Source of the DNA: Janthinobacterium rivuli
GTDB lineage: Bacteria; Pseudomonadota; Gammaproteobacteria; Burkholderiales; Burkholderiaceae_D
Assembly (NCBI RefSeq): GCF_029690045.1
Contig: NZ_CP121464.1
Span: forward strand, 5,704,001 to 5,768,000
DNA length: 64,000 nucleotides
Direction: 5' to 3'
The notes beneath the pieces were generated by a model. The model was not told the DNA's origin and made no database searches. It saw nothing but the letters and a program-made list of their open reading frames with translations. Below, piece after piece: positions 54,125-64,000 of this stretch; within the stretch, counting starts at the first letter, position 1; every line of letters starts with the position of its first letter. Both the position numbers and the translations under genes were made by a program.

Positions 54125-56212
54125 TTACTTGACCTCGGGCTCGCTGACCACGTCTTCGCTGGCCAGTTCCGCCACTTCCGCCTCGGCGTCGCCGACCTGG
54201 TTGGCCGCTTCCGGCGCGGCTTCCGCTGCCACGTCGCCTTCATCGGCGCCTTCGTCGCCAGACTCTTCCTCATAGTCCAGCTCGGCATCGGCCGCCGCAT
54301 CGGGCACGGCGGCAATTTCCAGCAGGCGCGCTTCGATGCTCAGGTCGACTTCATCCCAGCGCAGCAAGTCCAGTTTCACCTGGGCACCGCGCGCCACCGA
54401 TGGCATGCCCGGCAGCTTGATGACCAGCGGAATGTCGACCAGGCGCAGGATCTCGTCTTTCAGCACGACGGCGTCGACCTGGCGCGCGTTTTCCTGGTGC
54501 AGCCAGCGCAAGCACCAGTAGCGTTCCATGTTCGACTGGAAATCGCCATACGCGGCATACGCGGCGTCGAACGCCGAGACGATGGCGAACAGATTCGCGT
54601 CGCGCGGCTTGAACGGGGCCACCAGCGGCGCCGTCACGCCATGCTCGGCGCAAGCGATGATTTGCCACTGGTTGACCAGGTCCGTGTAGCGGCGCAAAGG
54701 CGAAGTGCTCCACGCGTATTGATCCACGCCCAGGCCCTGGTGCGGCGCCGCATGGGTAACCATGCGCACCTGCATCTTTGCCGCCCAGCTATTGCCGCTG
54801 CCGCCGCCCTGGCTGCGGTAGATGCCTGGCACGCCATGGTCGTGCAGCATCTTGCCCCACGTGCTGTTGGCAAAAATCATCAGTTCGGCGACGATCTTGT
54901 CGAGCGGCGCGCCACGCTTGCGGCGCGCCACGGTGACGATGTCGTTTTCCACATAGAAATTGAAATCGACACGGTTATTCTGTTCCGGCTTCAGGCCAAA
55001 CGCTTCGCGTTTCTTCATGCGGCCCTGTTCCAGTTGCTGCGCCCATTGCCACAGCACGGCAAAATCGGCCTTGTGCGGATACTCGCCCTCACCGCTGGCC
55101 AGGGTTTCCTCATTGACCAGATCGTCTAACTGGTTATGCCGCAAATTGCTGGCAATCGGCACCAGCTCGGCGCGCGTCTGCGTGCTGACCACGGCCCAGT
55201 CCGCTTTCGGATCCAAGGTCGCGTACAGCGACAGGGCCGGGCACGTCGTGCCTTCCGCCAGGGTAAACGCGTTGACGATTTCGTCGGGCAGCATGGTGAT
55301 CTTGTCGCCAGGCATGTAGACGGTCGACATGCGCTGGCGCGCCATCTTGTCGATCACGTCTTCCGGACGGATGCCCAGGCCCGGCGCGGCGATGTGAATA
55401 CCCACTTTCACGGTGCCATCGGGCAAGGGTTGCACGGAGAAGGCATCGTCGATCTCGGTCGTGGTTACGTCGTCGATCGAGAAGGCGGCCACGTCGGCCA
55501 GCGGCAGCTTGGCCGTCACGGAAGGCACGGGCACGTTCGGGAAACCGGCGCCTTTCGGGAAATTTTCGAAAAGGAATTTCGACAGGTGCAAGTCTTTTGG
55601 CGAAGCAATACCACCGACGGCCAGCATCAGCCGCGGCGGCGTCGTGTGCAATTCCGTGCACGCCGCTTCCAGCGCCTTGTATTCAATCGTGTTCTTGTCC
55701 GGCTTGAACAGCAGTTGCAGCACCATGGGCTGCATCGAGGCGGGCAAGCGGTTCTGCTTCAGCTCTTCCACATAGCCTGCCTGCACCAGCGCCTGCTGCT
55801 TTTTCTTTTCAATTCCGGCCAGAGCCGCCTTCAGCGAGGCTTCCGGCGCCGCCTTGTAGCGGCCACGGCCCTTCTTGTAAAAATATACGGGCGCCGAATG
55901 CAGGGCCAGGATCAGGCCGGCCGCTTCCGGCGGCAACGGTGCATGGCCGAAGTACTCGGCGCCCAGCTCGGCAAAGCCGAACTCGTCTTCGCCCGCCACT
56001 TCCCACAGGAAATCGAGATCGATCTCGGCGGCAACCGCCTTGGCTTGCTCGAGCAACTCGGCCGGGGCCGGCTTTTCATACTGCAGCAGCACATCCTTGA
56101 CCTTGACCTTGGTGCGCTTGCCGCTGGCCATTTCGACCTGGTAGGCTTCACCCGCTTGCGACAGGACCGTGCCGACCTTGAAATCGCCGGATTCTTCAAA
56201 AAATAGATTCAT
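54125..56212 (-). CDS. RNase II/RNB-family exoribonuclease-like protein
   Basis: The 695-residue protein has an N-terminal region of unclear fold, a central RNB catalytic domain (about 260-575) and an acidic Ala/Glu-rich tail over the last 60 residues. The RNB metal motif reads IDDVTTTEIDDAF, with Glu in place of one of the aspartates seen in E. coli RNase II; the downstream STSPLRRYTDLVNQW is intact. The start is ATG 56212, with family-like MNLFFEESGDFKVGTV. It probably degrades single-stranded RNA in the 3'-5' direction, but activity should not be assumed. It lies 2 bp after ubiC. Confidence 0.85.
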   Translation of the reverse strand: MNLFFEESGDFKVGTVLSQAGEAYQVEMASGKRTKVKVKDVLLQYEKPAPAELLEQAKAVAAEIDLDFLWEVAGEDEFGFAELGAEYFGHAPLPPEAAGLILALHSAPVYFYKKGRGRYKAAPEASLKAALAGIEKKKQQALVQAGYVEELKQNRLPASMQPMVLQLLFKPDKNTIEYKALEAACTELHTTPPRLMLAVGGIASPKDLHLSKFLFENFPKGAGFPNVPVPSVTAKLPLADVAAFSIDDVTTTEIDDAFSVQPLPDGTVKVGIHIAAPGLGIRPEDVIDKMARQRMSTVYMPGDKITMLPDEIVNAFTLAEGTTCPALSLYATLDPKADWAVVSTQTRAELVPIASNLRHNQLDDLVNEETLASGEGEYPHKADFAVLWQWAQQLEQGRMKKREAFGLKPEQNNRVDFNFYVENDIVTVARRKRGAPLDKIVAELMIFANSTWGKMLHDHGVPGIYRSQGGGSGNSWAAKMQVRMVTHAAPHQGLGVDQYAWSTSPLRRYTDLVNQWQIIACAEHGVTAPLVAPFKPRDANLFAIVSAFDAAYAAYGDFQSNMERYWCLRWLHQENARQVDAVVLKDEILRLVDIPLVIKLPGMPSVARGAQVKLDLLRWDEVDLSIEARLLEIAAVPDAAADAELDYEEESGDEGADEGDVAAEAAPEAANQVGDAEAEVAELASEDVVSEPEVK

Positions 56213-56214
56213 TG

Positions 56215-56829
56215 TTATGCTTTGTTTATTAATGTGTCGGTTGCAACGGTGCGAGTGACGGACGTCAACTCCAGCACCGCCGGCAAAAATACTTCGGTTA
56301 CCAGCAGCAAGCCCTGGTGACGCTGATACAGGCAGCGGCGGGCAAAAAACAGCGCCTGCTCGTCGGCGCGCTGCCCTTCCCATGCCAGCGCCGCCTGCGC
56401 TCGCTGTACCAGCGGGTGCCCGGCGCGCAAGCGGGCAAATTCCAGTGCACCGCGGCGTACCATGCGGTCGCCAAACAGGGTCGTGCCCAGCGAACGTTCG
56501 CCCAGCGCGGAAAACAATGGCCAGTCCGTGGCCGTCGCCTGCATGGGCACGACGGTATGGCCAAACACGGCCGGCTTGTCATCACAACGCAACAGCACTT
56601 CGCGTTCCCACACCCTGCCCGCGCGGTGCAAACCAATGATGGCAGCCTCGTCGCTCAAGCAACGTGCCGTTTCCTGATGCAAACATTGCACGCGAAATGC
56701 CTGGCTATGCGCTTTCAGCTTGGCCGTCAGCGACCCGCCACCCGTGAGCCAATGGCGCAAGGCCGCCGGCGCATTGACGGCATTCACGTGCGCATGCCAT
56801 TGCGCCTGCCGCAGCGAACCCGGCCTCAC
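56215..56829 (-). CDS. ubiC: Chorismate--pyruvate lyase
   Basis: UbiC removes pyruvate from chorismate to give 4-hydroxybenzoate, the ring precursor of ubiquinone. The 204-residue protein has GGSLTAKLKA (31-40), VWEREVLLRCDDKPAVFGHTV, and RSLGTTLFGD, then ARRCLYQRHQGLLLVTEVFLP, matching the family pattern. GTG 56829 overlaps the yqiA stop as GTGA, so I set it as the start. It depends on chorismate from the Aro pathway genes also in this window. Confidence 0.9.
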   Translation of the reverse strand: MRPGSLRQAQWHAHVNAVNAPAALRHWLTGGGSLTAKLKAHSQAFRVQCLHQETARCLSDEAAIIGLHRAGRVWEREVLLRCDDKPAVFGHTVVPMQATATDWPLFSALGERSLGTTLFGDRMVRRGALEFARLRAGHPLVQRAQAALAWEGQRADEQALFFARRCLYQRHQGLLLVTEVFLPAVLELTSVTRTVATDTLINKA

Positions 56830-57410
56830 TTGGCGGCATCCGCATCGATGCCGCAAAAGGCCAGCACGGGCGCCAGGTAGTCGGCAAATTCGCTGATGCC
56901 ATGGTCGCTGCCATCGATGACCAACTGCCGCGCCCCCTGATAATGCGCCACCATGTCGCGGTAGTCGAGCACTTCATCGCCCGTGGCGGCAATCAGGAAA
57001 TAGCGTTGCGGCTCAGTAATTGTCTCTACGGCAAACGCGCGCAGCTCATCAATGTACTCGCGCTTGAACTCGAATGGCTTGTCCGAATGGAACTCAGTCG
57101 TCACGCCCACATGCTGTTCCAGGTCGATCAAGGGCACGATGGCGGGGTTGAGCAAGACGGCGCGGCAACCGAGTTGCTCGGCCAGCCAGGTGGCGTAATA
57201 GCCGCCCAAGGACGAGCCGATTATCGTCAGCTCAGCCGGCGCCACGTCCTTGACCAGCGACAAGGCCAGTGCTATGGCCAGCTTGGGCGAGGCCGGCAAT
57301 TGCGGGCACAGCCACTGTGCTTCACGGCCCAGCGCCTGCATCTGCGCGGCCAGCAGGCGCGACTTCATCGACAGGGGCGACGAGCGAAATCCATGCAGGT
57401 ACAGAATCAT
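56826..57410 (-). CDS. YqiA/YcfP-family alpha/beta hydrolase (esterase)
   Basis: The 194-residue enzyme begins ILYLHGFRSSP, with nucleophile Ser67 in GSSLGGYYATWLAEQLG and a likely catalytic His in DGSDHGISEF (about 172-181). These are the signatures of YqiA-type carboxylesterases, which hydrolyse short acyl esters in vitro; physiological substrate unknown. ATG 57410 overlaps the mpl stop (ATGA) and GTGA links to ubiC, so three genes are translationally chained. Confidence 0.88.
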   Translation of the reverse strand: MILYLHGFRSSPLSMKSRLLAAQMQALGREAQWLCPQLPASPKLAIALALSLVKDVAPAELTIIGSSLGGYYATWLAEQLGCRAVLLNPAIVPLIDLEQHVGVTTEFHSDKPFEFKREYIDELRAFAVETITEPQRYFLIAATGDEVLDYRDMVAHYQGARQLVIDGSDHGISEFADYLAPVLAFCGIDADAAK

Positions 57411-58783
57411 CGGCCCAGGGCCTCCAGCAATTTCTGGTGCACGCCGCCAAAGCCGCCGTTGCTCATGACCACGATCTGGTCGCCGGGACGGGCGCTGGCA
57501 GCCACGGCCGCCACCAGGGTGTCGATGTCTTCGTAGGCGCTGGCAATCTTGCCCAGCGGCGCCAGCGCGTCGCCCAGGCTCCAGCCCAGCGCGGCATGGC
57601 TGCCGAAACCGAAGACCAGGTCGGCATCCTTGAGGCTGCCCGGCAGCGCATCTTTCATGGCGCCCAGCTTCATGGTGTTCGAACGCGGTTCCAGCACGGC
57701 CAGGATGCGGCCGCTGCCGCCTATCTTCTGGCGCAGGCCGCCCACGGTGGTGGCAATGGCCGTCGGGTGGTGGGCGAAATCGTCGTACACGGTGATGGCG
57801 TTGACCACGCCGCGCACTTCCATGCGGCGCTTGACGCTCTCGAAGCTGGCCAGCGAAGCGCACGCCTGGGCAATCGGCACGCCCACGTGGCGCGCGGCGG
57901 CGATGGCCGCCAGCGCATTGCTGCGGTTGTGCTTGCCCGTCAGCGCCCACGCCACGTGGCCTTCCTGCTTGCCATTGAAGAACACGTCGAAGCTGCCATC
58001 GGCCTGCTCTTGCAGTTGCCAGTTAGCATCTTGACCAAAACTTTCCTTTTCACTCCAGCAACCGCGCGCCAGTACGCGCTGCAGCGATGCTTCGTCGCCG
58101 TTGAAGACGAGACGGCCGATGCCGGGCACCGTGCGCACCAGATGGTGGAATTGCGTCTCGATCGCGTGCAGATCGGGGAAGATGTCGGCGTGATCATATT
58201 CCAGGTTATTCATGATGGCCGTCTTCGCGTGGTAATGCACGAACTTGCTGCGCTTGTCGAAGAAGGCCGTGTCGTATTCATCGGCTTCGATGACGAAGAA
58301 GTCCGACTCGGCGCTCTTGCCGTCGATCTTGCCGCTGAGGCGGGCGGAAATGCCAAAGTTCATCGGCACGCCGCCGATCAGGAAGCCCGGCGCGTAGCCC
58401 GCGTCTTCGAGTATCCAGGCCAGCATGGCTGATGTTGTCGTCTTGCCATGCGTGCCGGCCACGGCCAGTACCCACCGATTGCGCAAGATGTGTTCGCCGA
58501 TCCACTGCGGGCCGGACACGTATGGCAAGCTGCGGTTGAGGATTTCTTCCACCAGCGGGTTGCCGCGCGAGACCACATTGCCAATCACATACAAATCCGG
58601 GTTCAGCTTGGTTTGTTCCGGATCAAAGCCCTGGATCAGTTCGATTCCCTGCGATTCCAGCTGGGTGCTCATCGGCGGATACACGTTGGCATCGCAACCG
58701 GTGACTTTATGGCCGGCTTCCTTGGCCAGGACAGCCAGGCCGCCCATGAAGGTACCGCAAATGCCGAGAATATGAATATGCAT
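57407..58783 (-). CDS. mpl: UDP-N-acetylmuramate:murein tripeptide ligase
   Basis: Mpl recycles cell-wall tripeptide L-Ala-gamma-D-Glu-meso-Dap by ligating it to UDP-MurNAc. The 458-residue Mur ligase has the N-terminal IHILGICGTFMGGLA (Mpl-type, rather than MurC GxGGxGM). It also has the ATP loop AGTHGKTTTSAML and the Mur signature GKHNRSNALAAIAA. It begins the mpl-yqiA-ubiC-RNase run on the minus strand and diverges from a hypothetical gene at 58899. Confidence 0.95.
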   Translation of the reverse strand: MHIHILGICGTFMGGLAVLAKEAGHKVTGCDANVYPPMSTQLESQGIELIQGFDPEQTKLNPDLYVIGNVVSRGNPLVEEILNRSLPYVSGPQWIGEHILRNRWVLAVAGTHGKTTTSAMLAWILEDAGYAPGFLIGGVPMNFGISARLSGKIDGKSAESDFFVIEADEYDTAFFDKRSKFVHYHAKTAIMNNLEYDHADIFPDLHAIETQFHHLVRTVPGIGRLVFNGDEASLQRVLARGCWSEKESFGQDANWQLQEQADGSFDVFFNGKQEGHVAWALTGKHNRSNALAAIAAARHVGVPIAQACASLASFESVKRRMEVRGVVNAITVYDDFAHHPTAIATTVGGLRQKIGGSGRILAVLEPRSNTMKLGAMKDALPGSLKDADLVFGFGSHAALGWSLGDALAPLGKIASAYEDIDTLVAAVAASARPGDQIVVMSNGGFGGVHQKLLEALGR

Positions 58784-58898
58784 GTGATCAGTGCGAAAGG
58801 CGCACGCTTAAGTAAGTAAGACGGTGAGATAAAAAACAGCAAGTGCAGGATTTTACCTGACGCCATGACTTTTTCCGCTTCGGAGTATCATCTCGCTC

Positions 58899-59537
58899 AT
58901 GACGAACGATGCATTTGACGATAGCGCGCAGTTGCGCCTGGAAATCGCCGCCGCTGCCGCGCGCCTCGTGGCGCAGGATGGCGCCGACTATGGCAGCGCC
59001 AAGCGCAAGGCGGCGCGGCAAGTCCTCGGCGACGCGCCGAACCGGCCCAATATACTTCCCGACAACGACATGATCGAAGAGCAGGTGCGACAATACAATG
59101 CCCTGTTCCTGGCCGACAGCCAACCGGCCCGGCTGTTCCAGCTGCGCACGATCGCGCTGCAGGTGATGGAAGCGTTGCAACAATTTCATCCTCTGCTCAG
59201 CGGCCCCGTGCTCAATGGCACGGCCGGCCCCCACGACGAGATCTATCTGCAGCTGTTTGCCGAGAGCGCCAAGGATATCCACATCTTCCTGCTGAATAAA
59301 AATGTCGTGCTCGATATGTCGGAAAGCCCGCATTTCAAGGGAGCGCGTTATGATGCGGTCGAGACAGCCAGTTTCTTGTGGAAAAACGAAGGCGTGCACG
59401 CGGCCATGTACGAGCTCGACGATATGCGCGGCGCGTTGAAAGCCAAGGCGGATGGTAAGGTGCTGCGCACCGACATCGCCGGGCTGCGCAGCCTGCTGGC
59501 CGCCAGCCTCGCCGATGGCGTGCCGGCTGCCGACTAA
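58899..59537 (+). CDS. Conserved hypothetical protein
   Basis: Function not recognised. The 212-residue protein appears soluble and mostly helical, with a conserved-looking core NGTAGPHDEIYLQLFAESAKD near residues 106-126 that faintly recalls nucleotidyltransferase loops. Similar proteins in beta-proteobacteria sit next to mpl and are sometimes labelled UDP-N-acetylmuramate--alanine ligase, which this sequence does not support (no ATP loop). It is divergent from mpl and 19 bp upstream of the thioredoxin-like gene, probably co-transcribed with it. Confidence 0.7.
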   Translation: MTNDAFDDSAQLRLEIAAAAARLVAQDGADYGSAKRKAARQVLGDAPNRPNILPDNDMIEEQVRQYNALFLADSQPARLFQLRTIALQVMEALQQFHPLLSGPVLNGTAGPHDEIYLQLFAESAKDIHIFLLNKNVVLDMSESPHFKGARYDAVETASFLWKNEGVHAAMYELDDMRGALKAKADGKVLRTDIAGLRSLLAASLADGVPAAD

Positions 59538-59556
59538 CATTGATATAGATAAAGTT

Positions 59557-60111
59557 ATGACAAAAAAGAATTGGATCGCCTGCGCCATCGTGGCGCTGAT
59601 GTTTGCCGGCATGGGCGCTTACGTCGGTTTGAGCAAGGAAAAAGCGAAGGAAGCGGGACCGCAGACGAGCACCATCGCACCAGGCGCGACCGGCCCCGTC
59701 AACGAGCTGTATGCGCTGTCCCTGCCGGACGCGGCGGGCGCCACGCAAGCCTTGTCGCAATGGAAAGGCAAGAATTTGCTGGTCAATTTCTGGGCGCCGT
59801 GGTGCCCGCCGTGCGTTGAAGAAATGCCGGAGTTATCCGAAGTGCAAGGCCACTATGCGGGGAAAAACCTGCAGGTGATCGGTATCGGCATCGATTCGGC
59901 CAGCAATATTGCCACTTTTGCCAGCAAGGTCAAGATCGCCTATCCCGTGTATGTGTCCGGCATGAGCGGTACCGACCTGTCGCGTCATTTTGGCAATGCC
60001 ACGGGCGGTTTGCCCTTTACGGTGCTGATCGGCGCCGATGGCGAAGTCAAAAAGACCTATCTGGGCCGCTTGAAATTTGATCAGTTGCGCGCCGATCTGG
60101 ATAAATTGTAA
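59557..60111 (+). CDS. TlpA-family membrane-anchored thiol:disulfide oxidoreductase
   Basis: The 184-residue protein has an N-terminal signal anchor (about residues 7-24) and a periplasmic thioredoxin domain. The redox motif is WCPPC at residues 82-86 in NFWAPWCPPCVEEMPEL, and the cis-Pro loop is GGLPFT. TlpA/ResA-type proteins reduce disulfides, often in cytochrome c maturation. No cyt c genes are adjacent here, so the client is unknown. ATG 59557 is the right start. Confidence 0.9.
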   Translation: MTKKNWIACAIVALMFAGMGAYVGLSKEKAKEAGPQTSTIAPGATGPVNELYALSLPDAAGATQALSQWKGKNLLVNFWAPWCPPCVEEMPELSEVQGHYAGKNLQVIGIGIDSASNIATFASKVKIAYPVYVSGMSGTDLSRHFGNATGGLPFTVLIGADGEVKKTYLGRLKFDQLRADLDKL

Positions 60112-60193
60112 ATTCGGAGCGTGCTTTTTTCTCTTGCCAATGCGTATCTTTGGCGGCAAAATGCGGAACTTTCGCTAAAACGGTCTTCCATAC

Positions 60194-60631
60194 ATGGCAA
60201 AAAACCTCCTTCTGCTCAACGGTCCCAACCTGAATTTGCTGGGAACGCGCGAGCCTGAGGTCTACGGCGCCAGCACCTTGGCCGATATCGAGCAGGCAGC
60301 AATGGCGCAAGCCATGGCGGCCGGCGCCGACCTGGTCTGCTTTCAAAGCAACCATGAAGGCGCGCTGATCGACCGCATCCATGCCGCGCGAGCGGAAGGG
60401 ATCGATGCCATCGTCATCAATCCGGGCGGCCTGACCCATACCAGCGTTGCCTTGCGCGATGCGCTGGCCGGGGTCGCCATCCCGTTCGTGGAAGTCCATA
60501 TCTCGAATATTTATCAACGCGAAACGTTTCGACATCACTCATTTCTCAGCGCGATCGCGCAGGGGACGATCTGCGGCCTGGGTATCGATGGATATCGGTT
60601 TGCCATCGACTTTGCGCTTAAAAAACGTTAA
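60194..60631 (+). CDS. aroQ: 3-dehydroquinate dehydratase, type II
   Basis: AroQ dehydrates 3-dehydroquinate to 3-dehydroshikimate, one step before AroE (52290-53117). The 145-residue protein has [19 protein letters not shown] with the catalytic Tyr24, [16 protein letters not shown] and [12 protein letters not shown] with the catalytic His. The aroQ-accB-accC order is widely conserved in proteobacteria. Confidence 0.96.
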   Translation: MAKNLLLLNGPNLNLLGTREPEVYGASTLADIEQAAMAQAMAAGADLVCFQSNHEGALIDRIHAARAEGIDAIVINPGGLTHTSVALRDALAGVAIPFVEVHISNIYQRETFRHHSFLSAIAQGTICGLGIDGYRFAIDFALKKR

Positions 60632-60722
60632 TCTACGCGATCTGCACGCATTTAGCGCGGCGATAGGTTCTTGGACATCACCGCATCACTCATAAAACAA
60701 ACTACATTCCTAGGGGTTTTAC

Positions 60723-61187
60723 ATGGATCTACGAAAACTCAAGACCTTGATCGACCTGGTCGCCGAATCGGATATCGCAGAGCTGGAAGTTACCGAAGGC
60801 GAAAGCAAGGTTCGCATCGTCAAATCGTCGGCCATGCCGCAAAACCAGATGGTCATGATGCAGCCGCAAGGCATGCAAGCCCAGTACCAGCCAGCCGCGC
60901 CAGCCGCCGCCCCCGCTGCGGCAGCCGCCGTCGTGGTCGCCGCCGAGCCAACGGGCTATGTGGTCAAGTCGCCGATGGTCGGTACCTTCTACCGTTCCTC
61001 CGCTCCTGGCACCGCCGCCTATGTTGAAGTGGGCTCGGCCGTCAAGGAAGGTGATACCCTGTGCATCATCGAAGCGATGAAGCTCCTGAATGAAATCGAC
61101 TCCGATAAAGCCGGTGTCGTGACCCAGATTCTGGTCGAAAACGGCCAACCGGTCGAATTCGGTCAACCCTTGTTTGTGATCGGCTAA
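60723..61187 (+). CDS. accB: Acetyl-CoA carboxylase biotin carboxyl carrier protein
   Basis: AccB carries the biotin that shuttles CO2 for malonyl-CoA synthesis. The 154-residue protein has an N-terminal domain starting [13 protein letters not shown], an Ala/Pro linker (about 56-76) and a biotinyl domain with EAMKLLNEI (biotinyl Lys120). The thumb and fold sequences [14 protein letters not shown] are typical. A GGGG ribosome-binding site precedes the ATG. A 102-bp gap with a hairpin separates it from accC. Confidence 0.97.
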   Translation: MDLRKLKTLIDLVAESDIAELEVTEGESKVRIVKSSAMPQNQMVMMQPQGMQAQYQPAAPAAAPAAAAAVVVAAEPTGYVVKSPMVGTFYRSSAPGTAAYVEVGSAVKEGDTLCIIEAMKLLNEIDSDKAGVVTQILVENGQPVEFGQPLFVIG

Positions 61188-61199
61188 AACCCAGTCCAC

Positions 61200-61217
61200 A
61201 CGGCCGGCAACGGCCGT
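61200..61217 (+). repeat. GNRA-capped hairpin between accB and accC
   Basis: ACGGCCG (61200-61206) and CGGCCGT (61211-61217) form a perfect 7-bp stem closed by a GCAA tetraloop. It begins 13 bp after the accB stop. The following bases TTGCAGTTTTAG are only weakly T-rich. It may adjust the ratio of AccB to AccC by partial termination or mRNA processing. Confidence 0.6.
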
Positions 61218-61288
61218 TTGCAGTTTTAGCCCCTCACACTTGTTGTTTCGCCGGCTCGCCGGCTCTCACAGACATACGCGAACCTACC

Positions 61289-62700
<1,412 letters not shown>

Positions 62701-62704
<4 letters not shown>

Positions 62705-63645
62705 GCTGGACGGAAATCGTCATCGAAATCGCCCGTGACAACGCCGAGGCCATGTCCGACGCGTTGATGGAAGCGGGCGCCCTGTCGGTGTCGGTGGAAG
62801 ACGCCGATGAAGGCACGGATGCCGAGCAGCCCCTGTTTGGCGAACCCGGCATGGAACCGAAGGAAGCGGCGTGGGAACGCAGCCGCGTGGTGGCGCTGAC
62901 CGACGTCGACGCCGACCAGGCCGCCATCGTGGCCGCCGCCGCCCAGGCGGTCGGCATGGCGGAAGTGCCCGCCTTCACCATGCGTCCCGTGGAAGAGCAG
63001 GACTGGGTGCGCCTGACGCAGTCGCAATTCGCGCCGATTCACATCGGCAAGAATATCTGGGTTGTGCCCAGCTGGCACGAGGCACCGGATCCTGACGGCC
63101 TGATCCTGGAACTGGACCCTGGCCTGGCCTTCGGCACGGGCAGCCATCCGACCACGCGTCTGTGCATGGAATGGCTGGAAGCGAACCCCGCTCCAGGCAA
63201 GACCGTGCTCGACTACGGTTGCGGCTCCGGCATCCTGGCCATGGTGGCCAAGAAACTCGGTGCGCAAACGGTGGCCGGCGTCGACATCGACCCGCAAGCG
63301 ATCGAATCGGCGCGCGACAATGCCGAACGCAACCAGTGCGACATCGAATATTTCTTGCCAGACACGTTTGCCACCTCGGCACACGCCACGGCCAAGTTTG
63401 ACATCGTCGTCGCCAACATCCTGTCAAGCCCATTGAAGCTGATGGCGCCGATGCTGTCCGGCCGTGTCGCCGATGGCGGCGCGCTGATCCTGTCCGGCGT
63501 GCTGGCACGCCAGGCGGAAGAAGTGGCCGCTGCCTACGCCCCGTTCATCCAACTGGGTGTGTGGGCCGAGCAAGACGGCTGGGTGGCCCTGCATGGCCGC
63601 CTGGGCAGCACGCAAGCGCCTGCGCCCCGCGCGGAAGGTGCATAA
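62701..63645 (+). CDS. prmA: Ribosomal protein L11 methyltransferase
   Basis: PrmA trimethylates ribosomal protein L11 using SAM. The 314-residue enzyme has an N-terminal substrate-binding part, then [18 protein letters not shown] and the SAM motif [15 protein letters not shown], followed by NILSSPL in the active-site loop. The ATG at 62701 overlaps the accC stop (ATGA). It is the last complete gene in the window. Confidence 0.95.
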
Positions 63646-63653
63646 GCACAGCA

Positions 63654-64000
63654 ATGGCCCTCGCCACCAAATGCCCCCATTGCAACACGATATTTCGGGT
63701 CGCTGCTGACCAGTTGAAGTTACGTGGGGGCATCGTGCGCTGTGGCACGTGCAGGGAAGTGTTTGACGGCAATGCCGCGCTGGTCGATCCAGCCGCGGCA
63801 TCGCCGTTTTTAACCTCCGCCCCCGGCACTGCCGCCCCGCTGCCGACCGATTATCCGCTTGACGCCAGCCTGCCGTCCGCCACGGACGACGAACCCATTT
63901 ATTCCCTCGACTTCGACACCTCGTTCGACCCGTTCGGCATCTTGCCGGAAACGGCGCAGCTCAAGGACGATGAAGACGATGGCGAGCACATCGAGCTGGA
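63654..64000 (+). CDS. Zinc-ribbon/DUF3426 domain protein (partial at window end)
   Basis: The gene is truncated by the window edge after about 115 codons. The N-terminus has an MJ0042-type zinc ribbon with Cys7, Cys10, Cys30 and Cys33 (TKCPHCNTIFRV and IVRCGTCREVFDG), then an acidic low-complexity stretch. In beta-proteobacteria such proteins have a later membrane helix and a DUF3426 domain and follow prmA. Function unknown. The start ATG is at 63654, 8 bp after prmA. Confidence 0.85.
   Translation, partial: MALATKCPHCNTIFRVAADQLKLRGGIVRCGTCREVFDGNAALVDPAAASPFLTSAPGTAAPLPTDYPLDASLPSATDDEPIYSLDFDTSFDPFGILPETAQLKDDEDDGEHIEL

Overview
The window is 64 kb of a high-GC, gene-dense chromosome. 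Its gene order points to a beta-proteobacterium of the Oxalobacteraceae, most like Janthinobacterium, Duganella or Massilia. This rests on phoH-ybeY-corC-lnt, glyQS-gmhB-plsC, the pyrR-pyrB-pyrC' group with ruvX and yqgE, rubredoxin-thiD-hemL, and accBC-prmA. The organism is Gram-negative, as shown by heptose/Kdo LPS genes, Lnt, Mpl and a TonB-like protein. No tRNA, rRNA, CRISPR array, insertion sequence or prophage was recognised.

Layout. 1-3.6 kb: end of phoH, ybeY, a DUF4259 gene, corC and lnt (RNA maturation and lipoprotein acylation). 3.8-9.2 kb: glyQ, glyS, gmhB, plsC and a YgjP-type metallopeptidase, all on the plus strand. 9.2-10.6 kb: an orphan HEAT-like gene. 10.6-14.3 kb (minus): phosphomannomutase, waaC and waaA, forming an LPS inner-core operon. 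14.4-16 kb: an H-NS gene divergent from apaH. 16.1-21.6 kb: an accessory locus with an AraC regulator, a carboxymuconolactone-decarboxylase-like protein, a short acyl-CoA-dehydrogenase-like flavoprotein and an NrtA/SsuA-type ABC importer. 21.6-26.3 kb (minus): yqgE, ruvX, pyrR, pyrB, an apparently inactive pyrC' and an acyltransferase. 26.6-28.7 kb: a photolyase and an unknown gene. 28.8-37.8 kb (minus): a type IV pilus chemosensory operon, pilG-pilH-pilI-pilJ-chpA. 37.9-40.3 kb: rubredoxin, a ThiD-like kinase and hemL.

The most distinctive region is 40.3-50.3 kb. It holds an AraC regulator, a ribose-type ABC importer, a zinc alcohol dehydrogenase, an FGGY kinase and a DCXR-like SDR, which look like a polyol (pentitol or tetritol) catabolic operon. 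The operon is bracketed by two HAD phosphatase paralogues in the same orientation. Their catalytic cores are nearly identical and their cap regions have diverged. A 15-16 bp motif occurs upstream of both phosphatases and upstream of the AraC gene, which suggests one shared regulator.

50.4-64 kb is housekeeping again: corA, mtgA, aroE, a TonB-like protein, an RNase II-family protein, ubiC, yqiA, mpl, a conserved hypothetical, a TlpA thioredoxin, aroQ, accB, accC, prmA and the start of a zinc-ribbon/DUF3426 gene cut by the window end. Many neighbours overlap by 4 bp (ATGA or GTGA), which indicates translational coupling and was used here to choose several start codons.
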